From Albifimbria verrucaria (lineage: Eukaryota > Ascomycota > Sordariomycetes > Hypocreales > Stachybotryaceae): a stretch of 64,000 bases of DNA. Numbering within the stretch: position 1 is the stretch's first letter; every line of letters starts with the position of its first letter. Below the pieces are notes generated by a model. It saw only the letters and a list, made by a program, of their open reading frames with translations, had not been told where the DNA came from and did not search any database. The DNA lies in assembly GCA_020081605.1 (NCBI GenBank), contig JAHREC010000062.1, positions 930,001 to 994,000 on the forward strand, given 5' to 3'. This document shows positions 24,241-37,068 of the stretch, piece after piece. Both the position numbers and the translations under genes were made by a program.

Positions 24241-26111
24241 ACTGGATGATGGGCGGTAAGGCAAGGGGCACGGACAACGATGACATGCCAGGTTGAAACT
24301 CTGGCCTCGCTCCCCGCAAGTCCGTCAGCAACTCTGCGTGCTTGGCGATGATATTGCTGCACAGGAATCTTACAGCATGCCGATGTGATGTGAAAGATGA
24401 TGACTGGGGTCGGGTTCCCATTGGCTCGTGGCGCCCGTCTTTGTTCACACTGCTAGGCCCCGGGGATTCGGATTCATGTTCATTTGCCTAGCCTGCGTCA
24501 AATAGTGTCTTCGGGGCCTCGTGGCTCGCGTGTTGTTTCTTGGAAGGGACGGATGGAGCTTGGACGGGATTTTCCCTCATGGGGCCAAGCCAAGCCAAGC
24601 AGCCAATGGGGCGGTCGCCGTGCAAAGACGGCGGTCGACTAAGCCCAGGAAACGAAATTGATGACGGCTGTTGCCATTAGTGCACTTTCCAGAAGGAGGC
24701 ATTGCTTTGGGGCGGATGCGCTGGGCGTCTGGAAGCGCCGGGTTGATCAACAGACTACGCTATGATCGCGAGACTAATTGTGATTATCGGGTCGTGGATA
24801 GAGAGAGAGAGGCAGGCAGGGGGTGACAAAGTGATGCGCGTAAAAGTGCGAAAAAAAAAGGTTCCACCCTCCACGTCGATAGTAAATGAAGCAGACATGG
24901 TTGTTGGTTTATTGGACCCAAGAAGCCAAGCTGGAGTGTTTCGGGGTGGGTGGCATCGATCGTGGGCGACCCTAGTAATTGTCCGTTTCACCCAAAGTCT
25001 GGTGCAGGCCTGATGAAATTACGACGTAACGCACCCGCGGAGCAGGATACGATACGAGCGAAGGCTGTTTGTCCAGTGTGATATGAGTGAGAGATGGCTC
25101 TGTTGGTGATCGGCTGCGGCGTGGATCCAGAACCAGAGCCAGAACCAGAACCAAGCAAGCAAGCCATTGTGGTTAGAGTGAGTACCTACATGGTAATAGT
25201 AGGCAATTGAAATGTCCTCGTGGGCTGAGGCTGGTCCGTGTCTGCACTACGCTGCCGCTACTGTGCGCCGGCGGGAGAGACGGCGGCTCAGCTACAGTGC
25301 GGGATCGACGGACCCCGTGGCCTGGCTCTACGGCAGTTGTCGTTTGGGCACAGACGGTGGTGGGTGGGCTTTTGTGGCGCGTCAGCGGAGATTTGGAAGC
25401 GAAAAGTCGATGAGATGAGGATGAAGCAATAAAACCCGTGATAAGATCAAGGAGGCGGCGGTCCAGGGTAAATGCTACACTATAGGTAAGGAACCTACCT
25501 TAATATCTGTACAGGCACTAATGTATGTACCTAGTCTGCACAGTCAGCAAGGATCGATACGTACCTTGTCCATGCGAGGTCGAATTGCAGATCTGGACCC
25601 ACGACCAAAGAAGACTAGCGGCTCGTGACCCTGACCAGGTACGAAATACTTCCGTACAGACCGCCATTCGAGTGCGACTCTCAATCAACTACGGCCAAAT
25701 GAGACATGGGGACTTGCATTGCTCTTCTCGCACGGCGATGAAACATGTCTCCTCTTCGGATCCAGAGAGGACAGCCAGGCAAGGGAACGCTGTCTGTCTG
25801 ATACAGCCTGGTGTTCTTGCCCCCTCCCTCCTCCCGTCGATGGCGAGACGCCTGGGTCTGGGTCCTAGGTTTGGCGCTGGGGCACGAAACGTAAACAAGC
25901 TGATTGATGATCATCACAACACGGCAGCAGCATCAAACACGGCGAGACGCCGTCACGACGCTTCGATCCTGTTGCTACTGCAGCGGCGGGCTGCCGGTGC
26001 TGCTCCCTGGGAAATGTCCCCGTTAATGCAGGCCGACGGGCGGGCTATGTCCCCACTGACGGACGGGATGGACATCGACACCTACGGTAATATGAACAGT
26101 CTAGTGGTGCT

Positions 26112-26138
26112 CGCAACGCAACGCAACGCAACGCAACG
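26112..26138 (+). repeat. Microsatellite, five copies of CGCAA
   Basis: Five exact copies of CGCAA plus CG. The reverse-complement unit TTGCG is repeated at 28065-28083, about 2 kb to the right. Confidence 0.9.
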
Positions 26139-28064
26139 GGAAGGATTACTACATGGCAGCAGTCTGTGCTGTGCTGTGTTGTGGTGCAGCCTGCTCAATC
26201 TGGGCAATCCCGTGCAGCGTGACGGGCTCCTCCAGCCACGGCGCTGTCCCCAAGCGTCGCCCATTGGACGCCTCTTGTTTCTGTAACCCAACGGGCATAC
26301 ACACACACATGCACCGCAGGTATCCGCATAAACAGCCTCACTGTTCGGCAAGCCAAGCGGCCCTCAGCCAGTCACAACGGATGGAACGAGGCTGAATCTC
26401 TTTCGTGCAGGGAGCAGAGAGAGACGGCTCAGGCCAGGGTTGCTTTCGCTGCCGGCGCCTGCCTTGAGGCTCCAATCAGGCGACGCCTGTCGCATGCACG
26501 TCTCTCCATTGGGCATCGCCCCGTTTGCGTACGGGCCCCATCCAGCGCCGTGTGCCTGCACGCCCCGGCCAAACGCTCTCCCAGGTCACAAAAGCCGATG
26601 GTGCTGGGTGCTGGGTGCTCTGGGTGGGTGGGCGCATGGGCCACTGCTTCCCACCGCGGGACCCTTTAGATGGGACAGGTCACAGTGAGAGCGAGAGCGA
26701 GAGAGCCACAGACGCCGAATGGAAACGAGATTGGTCAAGGAGGATCGGCGTGCTGGGGATGGCTTCACAAATGCGCGAACCACTTGACATCTGCTCCAGC
26801 CAACGTTTCCGTGCCGTCTGCACGTAACCTTGGACGCTTCTCGTTTCGGACACGACCCGTCCCATCAGCGTTCATTCCGTTGGCGCCGGCCTCTCTGATG
26901 ACCCGTACGCGGTTTGCCCCAATAACTCATTTCTGCTATCCGTGGGTACTCGTAGCGACAAGTGTCCAGGGCCAGCTAGGCTGAACGAACCCGTCTCTCG
27001 GCTCAGACCCTTCTTGTCTGACATGCGGTGGGCGGTACAGCAGTTGTGCTGCGTTGTGCTGGAGTCTCTCTCTACACGCACCTTTCACAACTCCCGAACG
27101 CGGTCAATGGGCGCTCATTGGCCCTGCCTGGGTCTATGGGGGTCACGCTCATTGTCAGAAACTAACAAGGGGACCACGCAATCAAAACCAGCCACTCAAC
27201 CTGCGTCAACAACACGGCCATGATCTTCACGGTGGGGCTGGTATTGCATAACTCTCGACACCGCCCCTCCCATTGGCCGCTTGCGTGGGGAGGTTGAACG
27301 AGAGAGACGCAGCGCCAGGTTTTATGCACACGATCGGGACTGTGCAAGCCATGCACTAGCTGAGAGGTGAAATCTGGCTCTAGTCACTCCAAGCCGGCTC
27401 TGTGCCGTTGCCTTTTGCCTTCGTTGGCCAGCGATGCGGTGCATCATCTTACGGACTGGCCCCGCCCACTTTCCATGTTCCGCCTCCCTGCTTCTCATTC
27501 GCCGATGGTGGCCGCCCGTCACGGATCTGCACCGCACGACCGCCGGGCTTCTGTCGTCTTACTGGTGCCAGTTTGCCCTCTGAGCAATAGCTCGTGGCAT
27601 TAACAGACATGGGTCGTCGAATGGGGAGCCGAGGGGAGACTATGAGGGCGTTCATCAGGCAGCTTCTGCAACAAGTGGCTGGCCCGTCTCATGAGACGGA
27701 GGACGGGAAAAGCCTTCGACTATACCGATTCCATGACTTCATGCATTCCGGCACGGGCACGAACGCAACACGTCAATTCCCGCCAGAAGAGGCAAAAGGT
27801 GGGAAATCTTCTTTTTCCCTTTCCTAATGTGACCCCGTCGCCATGCCGTTATCACGGCCAATCAGTGGGTCCACCCGGACTGCGGTTTCTGTCGTGTTCC
27901 ACCAAGATTCCAAGCCTAGACCAAGGTTTTTGTTGTTCGTTCCAAGATGGGACTTGGGACGGCGAGTCGTGCACCTGCTTAGGTAGTTCTTACTGGTGCT
28001 GGATAGGCCAGGAGGCTTGTGGCCACCTCCACAACCAGAGGAAAAGCTTGCCGTGTCATTTGTT

Positions 28065-28083
28065 TTGCGTTGCGTTGCGTTGC
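28065..28083 (+). repeat. Microsatellite, TTGCG repeated almost four times
   Basis: Three full copies and one partial copy. It is the exact reverse complement of the CGCAA repeat at 26112-26138, so the two could pair in a single-stranded transcript. Confidence 0.85.
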
Positions 28084-28450
28084 TTTTGCTCGCGTTTGTT
28101 TGCGTGCAAGGCGGTACCTACGGAGCCTGCAGCGCAGCAACAGGGCGCGTGCCAGTGTGACTTTACATTCAGCCTATCTACGTCTGTCCGCCCCCGTTTC
28201 CGTCCTTTTGCTTGGCTACCACCTTAACCTTCAGCAAGCGCTTGGTCAAAGCGAAAAAAGGGAGAAAGAGGTGTGTGTGACAGAGTGTGTCAACAAAACA
28301 AAACACAAAAGAGAGTGTCTGACGGAATGATGGGCGAAGCACAAGAGAAGAATGAACAAAGCAAAAAAAAAAAAGAACTTATGCCGGTCACGAGCTTGTC
28401 GATTGTGACGATATCCCCGACCCGGCTTGGGTGTGGTGGATGTGCGAGAA

Positions 28451-28552
28451 TGAGTGAGTGTGTGTGTGTGTGCCAGGAAGCAACGGCATTACAGTAGGAT
28501 TCTTACAGCGCATCAAACACACACACTCACACTCACACACCAACACACGTAC
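28451..28552. repeat. TG-rich and CA-rich arms in inverted arrangement
   Basis: GAGTG followed by TG dinucleotides (28451-28472) faces CA-rich sequence (28516-28550) across a spacer of about 45 bases. The arms are complementary enough to fold as a hairpin. This is simple sequence and may have no function. Confidence 0.7.
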
Positions 28553-29777
28553 AAACAAAGCCAGTAGTGGAGGAAGAAGGGTGTCAGCAGAGCAAACCGC
28601 CCAGCGGCTGTGGCTGTCCATACAGCGCCTGGGCCTTCCTGGGCTTCCTTCACGGAGCACACCGGAAACACCATCACTCACTCACCTGCTGCCCAGGCCA
28701 CCGTTGACGCCGTGACTGGACTGTGACTCGCCCCTCCAACTTCCTCCCAGGCGCCAGCTCCATCCACCCATCCACCACATCCCTCGCAGTTAGTTGGATA
28801 GTGGGTGGCCCTCTGGCTGCACTGGATGGGTGGGTGTTAGTGCCAAAGCATCCAAGGGCCATGGGCCAGCCAAGGGGAGAGGAGAAGAGTGACACAGCGA
28901 ACCACTTTATTTCGTGTGTCAGACTATCCTTGCCTCTCGTATATTGCTCAGCGTCACCACCGGCCGGATCCCTGCCCGCTAGTCGACGCCCCCTCAAGGC
29001 AGGCGAACCTTACGGCGCAGTTTAAGAATAGCTGCTGCATTAGCCCCAGCCGGGCTAAGACAGCGCCCCATGTCATTAATCTTTCCAACAGGGCCGGGGT
29101 CTGATGAAGCCTGTGGGTCCTCCTTGGAGCGTCTTGGGAGCGTGTGGATGCTCCACGCAATCCTAGTTCGAGGCGCATGGGTACGTACCTTCGCCCGCCT
29201 CGTCTTGTTCCACGCATCCACACCAACAACGGCCGTTATCTACCTCATCATGCCCGCCATGGCCTGACCGAGGCTTTGGACATAGAATACCACTACATCG
29301 CCATCCTTCACGACTTTCCTTTACTTATCCTTTCTGTCACGACCACGCCCGCCCTGATCTTGCCTAGGACCTCCAACATCCAACTGTGTCCTCTCACCTC
29401 TTTACTCCCCTTTCCACTACCACCTCTGGGCACTGTGGCCACCGCCTCGTTCCCATTGATCTTGTTCGCAATCCGAACAGTTGTACTGTGCTTCCCGGCG
29501 ACAGTACATCTCTCCCCAACCCAGCTGGTTCCTGATCCGTTGATTCGGCCCCAGGACTTACTACTATTACCAACCACCACTACAACACCACCTCGCCATC
29601 CACGACCCGCTGGACCCTAATACTCGACCCGTTTGGATTGGATTGAGCCTTCCGTGGAATTCATAACCTGTGTTTTCCAGTTTGCTCTTCTGTTTTGCTC
29701 TGTTCCATTTTGGTGTTTTCCAAGGACCAATCCACCCTTCCTCCTTTCCGCCCCTCTGGAACCACAAACCGCATAAC

Positions 29778-31388
29778 ATGCAGCACCATGTCGCCTTTGG
29801 ATACCCCACGCCTCCGGCTTCCCGGCCTACGACAACTCCAAGTACACCGTCCCTCAACAACAACAACAGCAAGCAGCCTATGCGCCGCGACGATTCCAAC
29901 CCTGATGCGTCCCCTCGCCCCTGAGGAGCGATTAGGAAGACTGCTTGAGGGAAAGCTGCAGCTGACGGAGATTCTTGGAACCGGTGCCTATGGTGTCGTC
30001 TACTCAGCCGTCGACATCAAGACCGGTGCCCGGTACGCAGTGAAGTGCCTTAGCAAGTTCAATGCCGACGGAACCCCTGGAGCGCCGACAGGTCCTTTAC
30101 CAACAACGTGAGATCCGACTCCACTACATGGCATCCGCGCACCGTAACGTGGTCTCGATGCTTAAGATTGTGGATGACCCTGACTGCATCTATGTTATTC
30201 TCGAGTACTGCCCCGAAGGCGATCTCTTCTTGAACATCACAGAGCGCGGCCAGTACGTCGGTAAGGACGAGCTTGCCAAGAAGGTCTTCCTCCAGATCCT
30301 GGATGCCGTTGAGCACTGCCACAACCTTGGAATCTACCACCGGGACCTGAAGCCGGAGAACATCCTGGTTACCGATAATGGTGAGACCGTCAAGCTGGCA
30401 GACTTCGGTCTGGCCACCTCTGATGACCGTTCCGAGGACTACGGATGTGGATCTACCTTTTACATGAGTCCAGGTAAATATCTCTCTTCCACATTCCCTC
30501 TATCCCCTTCCCAATTACAGCAACTAACGTTTATTTCTTTTCTTTTTCAGAATGCTTGGACCCTTCTGCCAGGAGCCCATACTACATGTGTGCCCCTAAT
30601 GACGTCTGGAGCCTTGGTGTCATCCTCGTCAACCTCACCTGTGGACGCAACCCGTGGAAGCAGGCCTCTTACCAGGACTCCACCTACCGCGCCTTCATGC
30701 GGTCGCAGGACTTCCTGAAGACGATTCTCCCCTGTCTGATGAACTGAACAGCATCCTGGGACGAATCTTCAACGCCAACCCTGAGCAGCGCATCTCTCTC
30801 CCTGAGCTCCGCAACAGGATCATGGCCTGCTCCAGGTTCACCGTTCCGGCCATGTCAACCGCACCCCCGACACCGCCGGCCACCCTGAGCATATTACTGA
30901 ATACGTTACCGTTGAGGACGCTGTTGTGGACGAATACGACTACGACTCTCCCTCTCCCCTGCTTCCACCTCTTCTGATGAGGGCTCACTCACCTCGAGCG
31001 TCTCAACCATTGATGACCTTGATGAGGAGTTTATCCAGGAGCAACAACAAGGACCTTCGCACCAGGAGTACCCTGCTCAGACCTATGAGCCCGAGGAGCC
31101 CAGGACGCACCACCCCGTCTACCATGGTCAGGAATTCGTGCCCCAGCAGCAGTACACCGGACCTGTTCCCATTCATGCGGCCATGCCTCAGCAGCCCATG
31201 CACTGCCAACAAATTCCCGTTCCTGTCCAGGCACCCTTCCTCCCATGCAGCAGGCTCCATGCCAGCCCAAGTCCTATCTTCCTCTGTGGGATATGGTCAA
31301 ATATGTCCAGCAGGTGCCTCTGATGCAACACCCAGGTCACTTCCATCCTCAGATGAACTTTTTGCCGTCTTTCCACGGCTGTTACTAA
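29778..31388 (+). CDS. ran1: RAN1/Pat1-type serine/threonine protein kinase
   Basis: Related to fission yeast Ran1/Pat1, a negative regulator of mating and meiosis, and to yeast Ksp1/Vhs1. The kinase domain has [22 protein letters not shown], a [15 protein letters not shown] hinge, the catalytic loop [30 protein letters not shown] and [20 protein letters not shown]. Intron 30474-30550 splits the codon after MSP. The C-terminal tail is disordered and Pro/Gln-rich ([16 protein letters not shown]) and ends PSFHGCY. Frames change near 30070, 30732, 30885, 30958 and 31243, mostly at C runs. Six restored bases give whole codons from an ATG at 29788. An ATG at 29778 in another frame ([13 protein letters not shown], then a run of Asn) needs a further break near 29922, so the start is undecided. 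Confidence 0.87.
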
Positions 31389-34300
31389 TTATCGATTTTA
31401 ACTTATGGGCTACCTTGACTCAACAACACAAGGCCAAGCTCACTACTTCACTCATGACTTTTTTCCTCTGGAGCAAACAAAAAGCCTGCCTCGGATTTAA
31501 AAACAAGAAAAAAATGCCGGGACATTTTATTCTGCCGTGTATCTATTTGGACAACCACCTTCGCTTCACTGTCACTACCTTTCTTGTTTCTCTAAATTCT
31601 TTATACCAGCGAGGAGTTTAATGATTCTTTTGCGGACGGCCAAAGATGTTTTTATTATTTGCGAGAAGGCATGAAATCTTACGGCGCAAGGGAATATGAG
31701 GTCGGGTACCACACTATAAAGGATGCTTGGTGTTATTTGCAACCCGAAGCGAGTTGGGGTTTTTGGCTTGGGAAACACTTTTACGAAAGACAAACATCTT
31801 TAATCACCGAGACAACCGATACACCGACGGACATCCACTGGTGGGCGGCGACGGTTGGGAGACGTTCGTTTTTGCTTGGTATGGTAGATGGACTATCGCC
31901 AGCAACTTTTCTTTTTACAATATCACGATTTTGGGTCGGTCGGAAAACGGAACTTGGGGATCAAAGGTGTTTTTGTTCACACTGGGAAGATAGAGAGAAA
32001 CAAACAGAGGGCTCAATAAGCCCCATGGCTCAAGCGCAGGTTAAGACGCGCGGATTTACGTTTACACAAGGAGGACAAGCATAGCCAAAGGCATGCTTTC
32101 TTAGCACATAGCTGCAATACAACAATACGTTGATATCCTCTACTTATCATGTCCACTCATTGCTTAATCTGGTGAATGATTGTCTTCCATGATGACACGC
32201 TTCTGTCACAAGTGACATGACTGCTCTACAACTTCCCTCACCAAGGATCGATCTCAAAGCAGGCTCAAGATGACGGGCAGCTTTCTAACTGTAGCATGCC
32301 ATCCTCTAATTTCCTCTGCGCAGACGATCTGCAGGCACTATCTAATTTCTTAGGCAAATACTACGGCACATGGACCAGGATGAGGTTCCAGCAACGGCAC
32401 TACTACCCTCTCACCCAGAACAGCGACTTGCAACCCCGGTCACTGTTGGTCCATCGAAAGGTGAGATTGAGCCTTGACCTCCCCAGAGGTCCCCTTCTCC
32501 CAAAGTACTGGACCGAACCAACCTCAAGCCAACCCTGTCAAACTACCAAAAGTCCTAGAAGGGCAGGATGACGGATGGTTAGTCAGTTAGGATGGGCATC
32601 AGCGAAAACAGGGCGAAGGTAGAAATAGCGGGGGTCGATCAGCCCAAGCAAGGGGGACGTAAGAGGACCCAATGACAGGGCCAAGATAGCACGAGGCGGG
32701 CATTTTTGCATTTCGCATGGTTGCACATCTGCATGGGCTGCATGTGCATTAGCGTCCAGTAGAGGAGGGAGGAGGGGGCGAGAAAGCCACTGTGAACGTG
32801 GGCTCTACTGGAGCTTGGCCTTGGTTTCTGCTTTGTCCTAGGCACCTTTTGTTTGTTCCCTTTTGCACACAGGCTAAGCTAAGCTGTATCTTCTCCGTGG
32901 TGGAGGGTGGGCTCGCGCTGGCATAGGCTAGTTGTGCAAGTGTCTGTGTGTTTACTTGCGAGTTCCCTTTACTGTCTTTTCTTTGCTCGGCTACATACTT
33001 ACCTTACTCAAGCCAAATGCCTGTGCTCCTCTTTCGGACACAACACGGACAAGGGCAGTGGAGCAGAAGGGAAGTTTAGGGAATGCGGGAAGCATATCGT
33101 CAAAGGGTAAAGTGAGGAGAGTTGACCAAGGGAGACGGTCGATGAAATTCAGACTTCCCTACTATGGTTTGAGGAATACAGTAGAGTACAGTAGCACATA
33201 GGCTACGCAATAGGGACGATGATTGGAGCGATGAGGCACACGTAAGTGGCCCGGCGGAGACTGGGCTCGGGGGTGATTGACACAGACTATGACAACTTAG
33301 TGTTACGGCGGTGATTCTCCTAGAGAGCTTGCTTTAGATTGATGAGCAGATCGGGATGACGCTTGAGCAGCGTGGTCCGGCAGCCATGGATGGTATGCGG
33401 AGAGTTTTGGCTCTGTTGGTGATGATGCTTCTTCTGGGGCTGGTGATGCAGTCAGTCGCACCACCTTCATGCAATGCACTCTGCAGAAGCACCCTGGCCT
33501 TCCCCTTCTCGCGTTCAGCAGCATGCGCACATTGGGGCCGCTCCGTTTGCCGGGGCGAAGAAAAGAAAACATTTGCAATACCCGCTTGGGCGCCTCTGGC
33601 CGCGAAGGGGCCCAGCCCAGCAAATCGATAATGCTGTGGATATTACATGGCATACTACGTCAAGTCTAGAAGCAAGGACCAACAGCTTCTCGGCATCGCG
33701 AGTCACGGCAGGCGGCCCCACACGGAAGCCTGGGCTGCGACTTGTCCAGTAGATTCGATAGATCAGCAAAGTAGTGTCACCGGAGGCTCCTCTCGCGCGT
33801 GGTCGAGTGTTAGTTCTGACCACGAATGACTGGGGTACTTGTCATGCACAATTGCCCTTCCTGCTAAGGTGGAAATGCCTGATAACGCATTTTCTGTTTC
33901 ACCGCCACGGGGACCTCCTTGCTGGCGTTTGTCTCTCTTTGCTTTCCCACGCGTGGTGGCTGGGGAGATCGACACTCATCGTCGATAATGCCCACGTTGT
34001 CTAGGTCGCTTCGCTAGTTGACCTGTTCTACGTCTGTGCCATGAGGCTTTTCACGCAAGAAGCCGCATCAGCCGGCTTCGAAATGCGTGTCTGAGAGCAT
34101 TGATGCGCGGAGAAAAAGCAATAATGGGCTTTCTGACATGGACGATCAGCCTTTCATCTCTGGGATTTGCTTTTCCCGTCTGCACGATTCCTTGCAAGGC
34201 CCGATGGCTGCTTCACCGCCTGGGCGGAAGAAGCAACGGGAAAAAGGGGCTGCATGAGAAAAGACCTCGTGCGGGAAAAGCCTCGGCCTTGACTGACCAT

Positions 34301-36416
34301 GCATTCTGGGTCTGCGACAATGGCATGGTGACATGGCATGGCGTGGCTTGTGCAGAAGGGACATGCATCGTGGGAATCTTGGATCCTCGTGAAATGGACG
34401 AGCGAACCAGACGGCGTAGGCTAGATGCCGGGTCGTACGGCTCTTTGCTGCTGCTTACATTGTGCAGCCTCCCATGCCTATCGCGGTGCGTTATGCATGA
34501 GCAGTGGCTGGGCTCCCCTCCTCTGCCTAGCCGTTTCAAAGAATCATTGGATGTAGATGCTTCAGCCAAGGACACAGATGACCACACTCAACCGCCACGT
34601 AGGCCCCAGCCTCGAGATCTTGTGGTTCCTCAGCAACAGCTAAGGCATAGCCAGGCTGCAGCGTTGTTCGCCTAGAACAAGTGCCATCAACCAGGAAATG
34701 CTTTTTGTTGCCCAAGAGACAAGTGTGCAACCTAGACATGGACAGATGGGTGCATTGAAGGCTTACACAACCAGCCACTTACTGCAGCCAGGGAAGCTGT
34801 AAGTGGCCAGTCGCAGCCAAGCAAAGCAAATCGCCACATCCCACCTTCAGCTCTCCTACAGGATGGACGGCTGGGCGAAATATGGCCGAACATGTCCCGG
34901 AGGGCGCCGCGGAGGGCTTTGGGGCTAGATGCGATATGCAGGGCGCTGAGCGATAACCGAGATCCTATGAGGGAAGGGCCGCATGAGGCAGACAGTCACA
35001 AGGCTACTGCATGAAGCGTCGGACCGGTCTGACGGGGCACATCCGGCTGCTGGCGGGGATTGCGTAGGAACAAGAACGATCATGAAGTGATGGCATTGAT
35101 TACTATGTAGAGGTAGTGTTAGTGTTAGTTGGTGGCAAGGTTTCACGGTCTTGGCAGGGAAAGCAGACAAGGTCAATCTCAATCATCACAACTAACCGCC
35201 TTGGCTTAGTGTCGGCGATCTGGTTCAACTCGCCGTCTCGTGGCTCGTGGATACGGCTGACAGAGTTATGGGCTGCTTCCGGGACTATGCTCCGGGAGGG
35301 ATAACACGGCGTGAGAGCTAAAGCAGCCATGACTAAGTCATCGGCAGTTGATTGCTCGGCCCCCGGTGCATGTCCGGCCGGGTCTCGTACTCTCACCCGG
35401 CCACTAACTCAACTACTAGGCTCTAGACCCAAGCCTTGGGGGAGGGATGACGCTGATGAGGCCAGCGTGTTAGGGACACTAGGCTGTAGTGAGGTAGTGT
35501 CTCAGCAGAAACTCTATGCTCCGCCATGACCGCACGCGTCCTCGGACACGATATGCTTTCCCCACAGATGGCCTGTTCTCAGGTTATTTTTACTAGCCCG
35601 CCGGCGAGTTGACGGGATGGCGCCGCGAGCATCTAACGGGAGGTGGGAAGTTTCTTTAGGACACATTAGCGGAAAGCATGCGCGGACGGACGTTATGAGG
35701 CGACCATACGGTTAAGATGTCCGGACAGCAACGCCATTCCGCGAGGAAGCGTTTTAGCCCCAAAGCTTGTCTTAGGCAAACGCCCTGGCCGTTGACGGTG
35801 GCAGATTAATTGTCCAAAGTCTAGAACTCACAGATAGGCTTCGTAAGCGAAGCTAAAGTCGAGAGAGTGCCCGTTATGCCGCTATTTGCGTCTACATTCC
35901 AGGATGACCTTGCCACATTCCGCGCAGAGCCTCAGCAACGGCCGCCGAGTCAGTCAGTCTTACGACATGTGTTGGCGATGGCCTGATTACGGAGTCAAAT
36001 GCAATCAAGAGTGAGGCCATGATGACCCCAAACCAACTAGAACAGGGTTGAACTTTGCACGGAAAGTGTGTGTAAAAACGAGAGATTACGAAACTTGTCG
36101 ATAAACACCGTCTCCAACGAAGCTCTTGACATCATCCCCATGACTCACTAGACGTTCATACATGCTTCCCTTAGACTCTTAATATCTTTTCCAAACAATG
36201 TGAGTTTGAGTTCTTTTTTTCTGTACGTAAACCTTGTCAGAATGGAAACATGTGCCTGTGCCTCCTCTGCCGCATCAGCCCTGTTCCTGAGGATCAGGGG
36301 ACTATGTCTGAGACTCAAGGCCGCAACTCTAAGTCTCTGAGACGATGTCTCACATGCACCTGTGAACGTCATGAATAAGCTTTTCGAATCTTAGGGAGAG
36401 CATTGTAAAGACACAC
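31389..36416. other. Gene-poor region between RAN1 kinase and the repeat precursor
   Basis: About 5 kb. The first few hundred bases are the AT-rich 3' region of the kinase gene. No other gene is supported. The longest frame, 34100-34675 on the plus strand, has no domain and I do not accept it. A TAGTGT/TTAGTGTTAG stretch near 35110-35130 is the only obvious small repeat. Confidence 0.4.
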
Positions 36417-37068
36417 CTAGTCACTGGGCACGATCTCGCCACCCTCGATTGGCTCATCTGGGATGATAGGGCCGCCGGGGATGTACGGGTCGGGGTAATG
36501 GGACCACCGGGAATGTAAGGCTCGGGAGTGATATCTCCAGTAACAGGGTTGCCGATGATGAAGTCTCTTCGGCGGGGACATCGGGAATGATAGGACCTCC
36601 GGGGATAGTTGGGTCGGGAGTAATAGGACCGCCAGGAGTGCTAGGGTCGATGATGATGGGTCCAGTAATCGGCTTGCCGATGATTATGTCTCTTTTGTGA
36701 GGGATATCGGGAATGAGAGGGCCACCGGGGATGTATGGATCAGGGACGATGGGACCAGTGATTGGCTTGCCAATAATTATGTCCTTTTTGTGAGGGATAT
36801 CGGGAATGAGAGGACCGCCGGGGATGTACGGGTCAGGGACAATAGGACCGACAATCGGCTTGCCGATGATAATGTCCTTCGGGATAAGCGGGTCCTCCCG
36901 CTTGCCGATCCCGATGCCCGTGGATGGGCCTCCGGGGATCCAGATGATGGGTGGCTTGGGGTCACCGATGGTGAACTGTCGCTTCGTGAGCTCCGAGGGC
37001 TCCTCGCTGATCGGGAGGGCCTCGGTCAACACCGCCAAGCTGGCAACGAGCACTGTAACGGACCGCAT
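36417..37068 (-). CDS. Secreted repeat protein with dibasic Kex2-type sites (candidate peptide or RiPP-like precursor)
   Basis: The start is MRSVTVLVASLAVLTEALP, a signal peptide with likely cleavage near residue 17. The rest is Pro, Ile, Gly and Asp rich, has no Cys and is built of repeats. The common unit is DIIIGKPITGPIVPD followed by PYIPGGPLIPDIPH and a dibasic pair (KK or KR), 31 residues or 93 bases. Two copies are nearly identical, two more are diverged and longer. TKR and GKR sites come before the repeats, so every segment is flanked by a Kex2-type site, and most start with Asp after it. Two single-base losses at runs of four G on the plus strand (36574-36577 and 36492-36495) are inferred. 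The 652-base span then becomes 218 codons including the stop, and the third dibasic site and the last repeat come into frame. A TATATA lies 85 bases upstream. It could instead be a cell-wall structural protein. Confidence 0.75.
36690..36877 (-). repeat. Two tandem 93-base coding repeats in the precursor gene
   Basis: Two adjacent copies encode almost the same 31 residues. They differ by scattered substitutions, many silent (for example PIVG against PITG). Partial, diverged copies continue downstream in the gene to about 36430. Confidence 0.85.

Larger units (their letters stand above)
22332..29777. promoter_or_regulatory. Gene-poor region upstream of the RAN1-type kinase
   Basis: About 7.4 kb without a supportable gene. 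It contains many short low-complexity tracts, listed separately. The last few hundred bases (about 29200-29777) are CT-rich and may be promoter and 5' leader. Long, gene-free upstream regions are known for developmental regulators in filamentous fungi, so an extended promoter or long leader is a reasonable inference. Confidence 0.4.

Noticed and set aside
25525..26286. A 253-residue plus-strand open frame in the gene-poor block
   Set aside because: No domain, no signal, runs through the CGCAA microsatellite, and competes with frames on the other strand. Looks like chance in GC-rich DNA.
34100..34675. A 191-residue plus-strand open frame
   Set aside because: The start is somewhat hydrophobic, but the rest is irregular with no family resemblance and no splice structure; overlapping minus-strand frames are as good.
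36417..37068. Alpha-factor-type mating pheromone precursor
   Set aside because: The repeats have no Cys or Trp-Cys pheromone core, and the unit of 31 residues is much longer than a pheromone repeat.
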